Program-made: the position numbers and the translations under genes
Shown here: in pieces, positions 1 through 7,396 of the stretch
Position numbering within the stretch: position 1 is the first letter of the stretch
Layout of the letters: the number at the start of each line of letters is the position of its first letter
Assembly (NCBI GenBank): GCA_964580865.1
Contig: CAZONM010000310.1
Location: forward strand, 1 to 7,396
Direction: 5' to 3'
Length of the DNA stretch: 7,396 bases
From: JACOUT01 sp964580865
GTDB lineage: Bacteria; Myxococcota; UBA727; VGSZ01
Notes under the pieces: generated by a model
The model's input: only the letters and a program-made list of their open reading frames with translations
What the model was told of the DNA's origin: nothing
Database searches by the model: none

Positions 1-1
1 G

Positions 2-1399
2 CCGCCGATCCCCGCCGAGCTGGCCGCGCTCGGCGAGCGCGTCGTCGACGCCGCCCGGCGCGGCGACGCCGTCGCCGTGGAGGCGAGCGTGCGCGCGTGG
101 CTCTCGTACCGCGCGTACCAGCAGCACGGCGCCGCCGTCGACGTGCTGGCAAGCCTGGCACCCCTGCAAGCGCTGGCCGAGAGCGCGCAGGTGGAGCCCG
201 CGCTGGTGCGCGCGCTCCTGGTGGAGGGCGTGGAGGCGGGCACGACCCGGGTGCCGCCCCTCGTGCACCAGGCGCTGGCGGCGCTGCCGTCCCTGTGCGA
301 CGACGACGTCACCGCGGCAGTTGCGCGCCTGATGTTGACGAGCGGCGTGAGTGACGCGCGCCTGCTCGCCACGCTCGGCGCTTGGCGCGCGCTGCCACGC
401 GAGCCGCCCCCGCGCACGCCAGGCACCTGGGTGCGTGGGCCAGCGCTCGTCGCCGAGGTGCGCGCCGACGGCGACGCGCTGGTCGTGCGCACCGATGAGC
501 CGGCGCGCGCTGCGCGCGTCGCGGTGGCCGCGGCGTCCACGACCGCCGATCTGGCGTTCCCTGCGGACACCCAGTGGCGGCCGCTCGATGACGTCCAGCT
601 GCATCCTGCGAGCCTGTCGGAGGTGCGAGCGGCGCGGGCGCGCGTGGACGGCGCGGCGCGGGCAGCATCGTTGGCCACGGGCGCGCTCGCGGCGGGCGCG
701 GTGCTGTTCTTCGCCATCGACCGGGTTCGTCGTCGACAGACCGCGCGCCTGCGCCGCGACCTGATCGCCTCGGTGGCGCACGAGCTGCGCACGCCCCTCG
801 CGTCGATGCGCTTGCAGGCCGACGCGTTGGAGCGATGGGTGCGCGACGCACGCGCGCACGGCACGTTGGAGCGGCTGCAGCACGACGTCGACGTGCTCGA
901 GGGGATGGTGGAGAACGTCCTGTGCTACGGCCGCATCGCGCGCGGCGGCGGCGTGGTGCTGCGCGAGAGCGAGGTGCCGCTGCTCGACCTGTGCCGCGAG
1001 GCGCTCGAGCGGGCGCAGCTCGAGCACCCGGGCCTGCTGGTGGACGTCCAGGGGAGCCCCGTGACCGTGCGCGCCGACGCCGAGCTGGTGCGCCTGGTGC
1101 TCGGCAACCTCGTGCGCAACGCCTGGCGCCACAACCCGCGGCCCGACCGCTGGGTGCGCGTCGCCGTGACGCGCCAGGGCGACGACGCGCAGGTGTTGGT
1201 GAGCGACAATGGCCCGGGCGTCGACGACACCGAGCGCGCGCGCATCTTCCGCCCCTTCGAGCGCGCGCTCACGTTGGCGCGCGGCTCGGGCCTGGGCCTC
1301 ACGCTCAGCCGCGAGATCGCGGCGCTCCACGGCGGCGACGTGCGCCTTGCCGAGAGCGGCCCGCAAGGGTCAACCTTCGTGCTGGAGCTACCCGCGTGA
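2..1399 (+). CDS. Sensor histidine kinase, 5' end outside the window
   Basis: Membrane histidine kinase that autophosphorylates and should pass phosphate to the response regulator immediately downstream. The frame is open from the left edge with all-G/C third positions, so the gene starts upstream; GTG at 77 is only the first internal start-like codon. Residues below count from that GTG. Residues 1-192 are an Ala/Arg-rich sensor region with no domain I recognise. A hydrophobic segment follows at about 193-215 (ending in VLFFAIDRV) and then a basic RRR stretch; I see no HAMP. The H-box is SVAHELRTPLASMRLQ with His235 as phospho-acceptor. The ATPase domain shows an N-box (GNLVRNAWRHN, Asn348), a G1 box (DNGPGVDD from 377), an F-box (IFRPFERA) and a G2 box (GSGLGL from 403). 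All catalytic boxes look intact. A first membrane helix is presumably off the window, making the N-terminal region periplasmic (inference). The ligand is unknown. Confidence 0.93.
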   Translation, partial: PPIPAELAALGERVVDAARRGDAVAVEASVRAWLSYRAYQQHGAAVDVLASLAPLQALAESAQVEPALVRALLVEGVEAGTTRVPPLVHQALAALPSLCDDDVTAAVARLMLTSGVSDARLLATLGAWRALPREPPPRTPGTWVRGPALVAEVRADGDALVVRTDEPARAARVAVAAASTTADLAFPADTQWRPLDDVQLHPASLSEVRAARARVDGAARAASLATGALAAGAVLFFAIDRVRRRQTARLRRDLIASVAHELRTPLASMRLQADALERWVRDARAHGTLERLQHDVDVLEGMVENVLCYGRIARGGGVVLRESEVPLLDLCREALERAQLEHPGLLVDVQGSPVTVRADAELVRLVLGNLVRNAWRHNPRPDRWVRVAVTRQGDDAQVLVSDNGPGVDDTERARIFRPFERALTLARGSGLGLTLSREIAALHGGDVRLAESGPQGSTFVLELPA

Positions 1400-2090
1400 G
1401 CGAACCCGGCCGCATCCTCTTGGTGGAAGACGACGCCAACCTGCGCACCACGCTCGACGAGGTGCTGCGCGACGAGGGCCTGTCGGTGGCGACTGCCGAC
1501 AGCGTGGCGTCTGCGAGCGCGCTGTTGGCGGCGGCCAGCTTCGATCTGGTCATCCTCGACATCATGCTCCCCGATGGTGACGGCTACGCCCTGTGCGAGC
1601 GCATCCGGCGCGAGGGCAAGACGGCGCGCGTGTTGATGCTGACCGCGCGGACGCTCGACGGCGACCTGGAGCGCGGCTTCGAGGCCGGCGCCGACGACTA
1701 CCTGCGCAAGCCCTATCGACTGCGCGAGCTGTTGGCGCGCGTCAAGGCGCTGGTGCGCCGCGGCGACGGCGCCGCGCCCGCGCGGTCGGGCCTCACGCTC
1801 GGCGCGCTGCGCGTCGACAAGGAGGCGCGCCGCGTGCTCGACGGCGACGGCGTCGAGATCCCGCTCACGCGCACCGAGCTCGATCTGCTGGTGCTCTTCC
1901 TCGAGCACGCGGGCAAGGCTCTGACGCGCAACGAGATCCTCGACCGCGTGTGGGGCACCAACGTGGTCGTCGACGAGCGCACCGTCGACAACTTCGTCTC
2001 GAGCCTGAAGAAGAAGCTGCGCTGGACGCCCGAGTCGACGTTCTCGTTTCGGAGCGTGCGCGGCGTCGGCTATCGCCTGGAGCGCAGCTG

Positions 2091-2091
<1 letters not shown>
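1396..2091 (+). CDS. OmpR-family response regulator (receiver + winged helix)
   Basis: Cytoplasmic DNA-binding regulator of 231 residues, the usual size for the OmpR/PhoB family. The GTG start at 1396 overlaps the kinase stop in a GTGA, and GGAG at 1384-1387 lies 8 bases upstream, so translation is coupled to the kinase. The receiver domain (about 6-120) has the acidic pair Asp12-Asp13, the phospho-acceptor Asp55 in LVILDIMLPDGDG, the switch Thr83 (MLTAR) and Lys105 (LRKPY), so all phosphorylation residues are present. A short linker (GDGAAPARS) leads to a C-terminal winged helix (about 134-229) with the family patterns LTRTELDLLVLF, VDERTVDNFVSSLKKKLR and SVRGVGYRLE. It is almost certainly the cognate partner of the preceding kinase. 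Target genes are unknown; its own operon is the obvious first candidate (inference). The longer open frame upstream of 1396 is the kinase gene read out of frame. Confidence 0.96.
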
Positions 2092-3458
<1,367 letters not shown>

Positions 3459-3467
<9 letters not shown>

Positions 3468-3480
3468 TTGGCCGCTGATC
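3459..3480. repeat. 11-bp tandem duplication across the convergent stops
   Basis: The unit GGCCGCTGATY occurs twice in a row (3459-3469 and 3470-3480). The first copy carries the TGA stop of the glycosidase at 3465-3467. The second copy runs into a 12-bp perfect palindrome, CGCTGATCAGCG (3473-3484), whose centre TGATCA supplies the minus-strand stop of the converging gene at 3479-3481. Only 11 bases separate the two genes. There is no T-tract, and the palindrome has no loop, so this is not a standard intrinsic terminator. Confidence 0.7.
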
Positions 3481-3949
3481 AGCGCAGCACGAAGGTCACG
3501 GTCTCGACCAGCTCGCCGTCGAGGAACACCTGCATGAGGTACGGCCCCGCGGGATCGCCCTCCGTGATGGTCCAGCCGTGCGACAGGAGGCCGCCGCGCG
3601 CGAGCTCCGTGCGCTCGGTGATGCCGGTGGTGCCGTCGCCGGCCACCAGCAGGTCGTCGCCGATCCACTCGCGCGGCGCGGCCGGCGCGATCAGGACCTC
3701 GCGCCAGGTGTGAGCGTCGCCGTCGGCGACGTGCAGCCGCCAGCCGAACTCCTGACCGATGGCCAGCGGCACCACGTCGCTCTGCACGAACGTGCCCGCC
3801 TGGTCGAGCAGGCCAAACTCGAACGTGGCGAGCGCGGGCCGCTCGGCGGGCGGGGGTGCATCGATGGTGGCGGTGACGCTGGTGACCGCGGCCGCGATGG
3901 CGAGGCAGAGGACCGTGCGGTTGACGAGATCGATGAGGGGCGCGCTCAT
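3479..3949 (-). CDS. Small exported protein, DUF3859-like
   Basis: Protein of 156 residues whose function I do not know. The start is the only ATG ahead of the hydrophobic segment; no good Shine-Dalgarno is visible. Residues 1-30 look like a signal peptide: charged start, Arg11, a hydrophobic run VLCLAIAAAV, and a possible Ala-X-Ala type cleavage near SVTA. Cys15 lies inside the hydrophobic run and does not fit a lipobox. A Pro-rich spacer follows, then a beta-rich region with FEFGLLDQ, VVPLAIGQEFGWRLHV, LLSHGWTITEGDPAGPYLMQVFLDGELVETVTF. From memory, the order 'FG..., P L x x G x x F G, ... G P W x x x V x x D G' resembles DUF3859, a beta-sandwich-like family of unknown role. The protein is probably periplasmic or outer-envelope. 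It lies downstream of, and in the same direction as, pit, separated by 113 bases, so it may be transcribed on its own. Confidence 0.75.
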   Translation of the reverse strand: MSAPLIDLVNRTVLCLAIAAAVTSVTATIDAPPPAERPALATFEFGLLDQAGTFVQSDVVPLAIGQEFGWRLHVADGDAHTWREVLIAPAAPREWIGDDLLVAGDGTTGITERTELARGGLLSHGWTITEGDPAGPYLMQVFLDGELVETVTFVLR

Positions 3950-4062
3950 GATCCGAATCGTAGCAGTCGCGATCGGGTCGCGCCTGTGTCGCGCCTCGGG
4001 GCGGCTCGTCGCGAGGTGTGCGACAAGGTGCGCTCGTGATGGTGTGTCGGGACCTGGCGTGC
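3950..4062 (-). promoter_or_regulatory. Intergenic region between pit and the DUF3859-like gene
   Basis: This stretch of 113 bases separates two minus-strand genes and is the likely place for a promoter of the small exported protein or a 3' untranslated region of pit. I see no convincing -35/-10 pair and no T-rich terminator. Its only clear structure is the set of phased GTCGCG repeats listed separately. Confidence 0.4.
3966..3998. repeat. Three tandem 11-bp direct repeats (possible operator)
   Basis: The units are GTCGCGATCGG (3966-3976), GTCGCGCCTGT (3977-3987) and GTCGCGCCTCG (3988-3998). All share GTCGCG, and the last two share GTCGCGCCT. A further GTCGCGAGG sits at 4008-4016 but out of the 11-bp phase. 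The array starts 17 bases upstream of the start codon of the DUF3859-like gene. Direct repeats at about one helical turn are the known binding layout of OmpR/PhoB-type winged-helix regulators; the sequence is not the enterobacterial Pho box. That it binds a regulator is inference, and short GC-rich words recur by chance in such a genome. Confidence 0.45.
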
Positions 4063-5073
4063 TCACCCGCCGAAGAACGCTGCTGTGGCCAGGTAGGTGC
4101 CGGCGGCCACCGCGCCGCTCAAGGGGATGGTGAGCACCCAAGCCCACAGGATCTTGGCCGTGACGCCCCAGCGCACGGCGCTCACGCGCTGCGACGAGCC
4201 CACGCCCATGATGCAGCTCGAGATCACGTGCGTGGTGGACACGGGCACGCCGAGGAACGAGGCGCCGAGGATGGTGGCGGCCGCGCTCGTCTCGGCGCAG
4301 AAGCCGTGGATGGGCTTGAGGTCGATGATCTTGGCGCCCATGGTCTTGATGATGCGCACGCCGCCGGCGGCGGTGCCGAGGCCCATGGCGGTGGCGCACA
4401 CCAGCACCACCCACAGCGGGACATCGAACTTCCCCTCGCCGTTCTTGGCCACGCTGCCGTAGGCCACCAACGCCATGGTGATGACGCCCATCGATTTCTG
4501 CGCGTCGTTGCTGCCGTGGGACACCGCCATGAACCCGGCGGAGAGGAGCTGCAGGCGCCGGAACACGCGGTTGATCACGCTCACGCGCCCCCGGCGCACG
4601 ATCCACAAGACCAGGATCATGACCGCGAACCCCACGACGAAGCCGATGATGGGCGACAGCACCAGCGCCTTGACCACCTTGATGACGCCCTCGGCCTTGA
4701 TGGCGCCGATGCCCGCCTTGGCCACGCCGGCGCCGAGGAGCCCGCCGATGAGCGCGTGCGACGACGACGAGGGGATACCGAAGTACCAGGTGATCAGGTT
4801 CCAGGCGATGGCGCCGATCAGGGCCGCGAGCACCAGGGTCTGCGTGACCTGCGCGCCGTCGATGAGGTCGCCGCCGATGGTCTTCGCCACCGCCGTGCCC
4901 ATGAGCGCGCCGCCCACGTTGAGCACGCCGGCGAGGATCACCGCCGTGCGCATGGGGAGCACGCCGGTGCTGACCACCGTCGCCACGGCGTTGGCGGCGT
5001 CGTGGAAGCCGTTGATGTAGTCGAACACCACGGCGGCGATGACGACCAAGACGATGAGCGCGAAGAGCGACAT
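4063..5073 (-). CDS. pit: PiT-family inorganic phosphate permease
   Basis: Inner-membrane, probably cation-coupled phosphate transporter of the PHO4/PiT family, 336 residues, the short bacterial/archaeal form. Its inverted-repeat architecture is visible. The first half has GFHDAAN (22-28) and the GIPSSSSHALIGG loop (99-111). The second half repeats these as HGSNDAQKS (186-194) and GVPVSTTHVISS (275-286). Around ten hydrophobic segments are spread over the chain, with a basic loop between the halves (RRGRVSVINRVFRR, 160-173). The first signature has His24 where Asn is usual (GxNDAAN), whereas the second copy keeps Asn-Asp. The ATG overlaps the stop of the upstream accessory gene by one base (TGATG), and no separate Shine-Dalgarno is seen, so translation is likely coupled. 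The longer open frame upstream of this ATG lies within the accessory gene in another register and was rejected. Confidence 0.96.
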   Translation of the reverse strand: MSLFALIVLVVIAAVVFDYINGFHDAANAVATVVSTGVLPMRTAVILAGVLNVGGALMGTAVAKTIGGDLIDGAQVTQTLVLAALIGAIAWNLITWYFGIPSSSSHALIGGLLGAGVAKAGIGAIKAEGVIKVVKALVLSPIIGFVVGFAVMILVLWIVRRGRVSVINRVFRRLQLLSAGFMAVSHGSNDAQKSMGVITMALVAYGSVAKNGEGKFDVPLWVVLVCATAMGLGTAAGGVRIIKTMGAKIIDLKPIHGFCAETSAAATILGASFLGVPVSTTHVISSCIMGVGSSQRVSAVRWGVTAKILWAWVLTIPLSGAVAAGTYLATAAFFGG

Positions 5074-5723
5074 CAGGCGTTCTTGATGACGATGGTCTTG
5101 AGCGCGGTGCCGACGTGATCGCAGGCGTCGAGGGTGCGCTCGAGGCCCTCGAGGAACTCCTTGTGCTGGATGAGCAGCACGGCGTTCTTCTCGGTGCGAA
5201 ACAGCGCGCCTACGCGGTTGCGGAAGATCTCGTCGCCCTCGTGCTCGAGCCGGCTCAGCTCGCGCGTGTGCTGCTGCACCTCGTCGAGGCGCTTGAGGGT
5301 GCGCAGCAGCACCACGGCCTTGGCGACCTCGCCGGTGGACTCGGCGATGAGCCTCGCCAACGGGACGGCGCCCTCGGGGACGTCTTCCATGGCGTGCACG
5401 ATGAGCTGCATGGCGGTGGCGTGGTTGAGGTCGACGATCTCCTCGAGCTCGGTGGCGAGCGCGTAGATGTCGGAGCGGTCGAGCGGCGTGACGAAGGTGC
5501 GGTTGAGCGCGTCGTACGTCTCGTGGATGACGGCGTCGGCGGCGTGCTCGACGTCGCGCAGGACCTTGAGCCGACCCTCGCGCTCGGGGCCGCTCTTGGC
5601 CTCGCACAGGGCCAGCATGGCGGCGCCCGAGTCACGTGCGCAGGCCGCTCCACGTTCGAGCAGATCGAAGAACTGCACCTCGCGGGGAAGGAGCAGCTTC
5701 ACGGCGCGATCGAGGAAGGTCAT
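5073..5723 (-). CDS. Pit accessory protein, PhoU-like (DUF47 family)
   Basis: Cytoplasmic all-helical protein of 216 residues, typical for DUF47, a family distantly related to PhoU and commonly encoded next to pit, where it is thought to modulate phosphate uptake. The N-terminus LLLPREVQFFDLLE (10-23) matches the usual 'LPKE..FF.LFE' opening. The PhoU-type acidic metal-binding pattern is seen at Glu59-x3-Asp63 (VEHAADAV), followed by FVTPLDRSDIYAL (77-89) and an acidic LEEIVD (93-98). The second half has LEHEGDEIFRNRVGALF. The gene order accessory-pit with a one-base stop/start overlap fits the known pairing. The start is uncertain. ATG at 5723 suits the family alignment but has no Shine-Dalgarno. 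An in-frame GTG at 5741 has GAGGG about 6 bases upstream and would add six residues. TTG at 5759 is less likely. Confidence 0.92.
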   Translation of the reverse strand: MTFLDRAVKLLLPREVQFFDLLERGAACARDSGAAMLALCEAKSGPEREGRLKVLRDVEHAADAVIHETYDALNRTFVTPLDRSDIYALATELEEIVDLNHATAMQLIVHAMEDVPEGAVPLARLIAESTGEVAKAVVLLRTLKRLDEVQQHTRELSRLEHEGDEIFRNRVGALFRTEKNAVLLIQHKEFLEGLERTLDACDHVGTALKTIVIKNA

Positions 5724-5842
5724 GGGGATGGCGCGTACCACGAATCGCCCTCGTGACAAGCGCCCGATCGGAACGCCTTTACAGCAGCGCGCGCACGGTC
5801 ATGATCGGCGGTTCCGCCGTCGTCGGCGGCTGGAGGAAGCTC
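5724..5842. promoter_or_regulatory. Divergent intergenic region, likely promoters both ways
   Basis: This stretch of about 119 bases lies between the starts of the accessory-pit unit (leftward) and the esterase lipoprotein (rightward), so it should hold both promoters. I could not find a convincing sigma-70 -35/-10 pair on either strand. TTTACA at 5778-5783 is a weak -10-like candidate for the rightward gene. An inverted pair CGGAAC (5769-5774) / GTTCCG (5811-5816) and a leader hairpin (separate entry) are the only structures seen. Confidence 0.5.
5814..5836 (+). promoter_or_regulatory. Leader hairpin and strong Shine-Dalgarno of the esterase gene
   Basis: GGAGG at 5832-5836 lies 6 bases before the ATG at 5843 and fixes that start. 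Just before it, CCGCCG (5814-5819) pairs perfectly with CGGCGG (5824-5829) around a TCGT loop. An alternative 4-bp stem, GGCG (5807-5810) with CGCC (5815-5818), would exclude it. Whether the hairpin affects initiation is unknown. Confidence 0.55.
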
Positions 5843-7255
<1,413 letters not shown>

Positions 7256-7276
7256 CGTCGCCGCGGTAGCGCGCGG
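7256..7276. other. Short convergent spacer
   Basis: Only 21 bases separate the esterase stop from the stop of the gene entering from the right edge. It is GC-rich with no stem plus T-tract, so no intrinsic terminator is visible. Confidence 0.5.
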
Positions 7277-7396
7277 TCAGCGGCCGCCCTTGGCGAGCGC
7301 CACGGCGGCCTTGAGCTCGGCCTCGAGGCCGCGCGCGCACGCCTCGGCGGCGCGGGGCAGCACCTCGGTGCCGGCGGCGCCGGCCACCTCCAGGGT
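7277..7396 (-). CDS. C-terminal end of an unidentified gene
   Basis: On the minus strand a frame is open from the right edge to a TGA at 7277-7279, giving 39 residues. Every one of the 39 sense codons ends in G or C, whereas the same triplets read on the plus strand do not, which supports coding on this strand. The peptide is rich in Ala, Glu and Leu (for example EVLPRAAEACARGLEAELKA) and is probably helical near its end, finishing in KGGR. I do not recognise the family from this fragment. It converges on the esterase gene. Confidence 0.55.
   Translation of the reverse strand, partial: TLEVAGAAGTEVLPRAAEACARGLEAELKAAVALAKGGR

Noticed and set aside
1593..2090. Upstream extension of the glycosidase frame
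   Set aside because: It is the response regulator gene read in another frame; the ATG at 2091 has a Shine-Dalgarno and a typical overlap.
3966..3998. A classical Pho box controlling the phosphate genes
   Set aside because: The 11-bp spacing fits but the units do not resemble CTGTCAT, and the array is upstream of the DUF3859-like gene, not of pit or its accessory gene.
3950..4606. Upstream extension of the DUF3859-like frame into the pit gene
   Set aside because: The extra residues are Arg/His-rich out-of-frame translation of pit; the ATG at 3949 is followed at once by a signal peptide.
4018..5118. Plus-strand frame rich in His, Asp and Ala
   Set aside because: Antisense to pit, no recognisable domain, and pit is unmistakable on the other strand.
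7256..7276. Intrinsic bidirectional terminator between the esterase and the right-edge gene
   Set aside because: Too short, and no stem with a T-tract is present on either strand.

Overview
This is a very GC-rich window, with third codon positions almost all G or C. It is densely packed with bacterial genes and contains no RNA genes, insertion sequences or CRISPR. The best taxonomic hint is a lipoprotein whose signal peptide is followed by a long Gly-Glu dipeptide tract, an architecture often seen in Myxococcota and related former Deltaproteobacteria. With the GC content and the OmpR-type two-component pair, a myxobacterium-like host is my best inference, but nothing here proves it.

Layout, left to right. 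(1) Positions 2-3467, plus strand: a tightly coupled three-gene unit. It holds a sensor histidine kinase (5' end outside the window), an OmpR-family response regulator (4-base GTGA overlap) and a family 1 glycoside hydrolase, i.e. a beta-glucosidase-like enzyme (1-base TGATG overlap). (2) Positions 3479-3949, minus strand: a small exported protein resembling DUF3859, converging on the glycosidase with stop codons almost touching. Three tandem 11-bp direct repeats lie just upstream of its start. (3) Positions 4063-5723, minus strand: a phosphate module, a PhoU-like (DUF47) Pit accessory protein overlapping by one base with a PiT-family phosphate permease. (4) Positions 5843-7255, plus strand, divergent from the phosphate module: a lipoprotein made of a signal peptide, E(GE)37 linker, CBM48/early-set-like domain and esterase-D-like alpha/beta hydrolase, the last with a calcium-loop-like insert between two cysteines. 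(5) Positions 7277-7396, minus strand: the C-terminal 39 codons of another gene running off the right edge.

Working model (inference): the kinase reads an unknown envelope signal and the regulator switches its own operon, including the cytoplasmic glycosidase, which would split imported beta-glycosides. The surface esterase with its sugar-binding-like domain could deacylate an external glycan, which gives a loose carbohydrate theme. The pap-pit pair is a standard low-affinity phosphate uptake module and need not be functionally linked. Most of the window is ordinary. The parts deserving a second look are the TCS-glycosidase fusion operon, the 11-bp phased repeats, the nested GE minisatellite and the Cys-bounded calcium-loop insert in the esterase. 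I did not find a convincing wholly new system.
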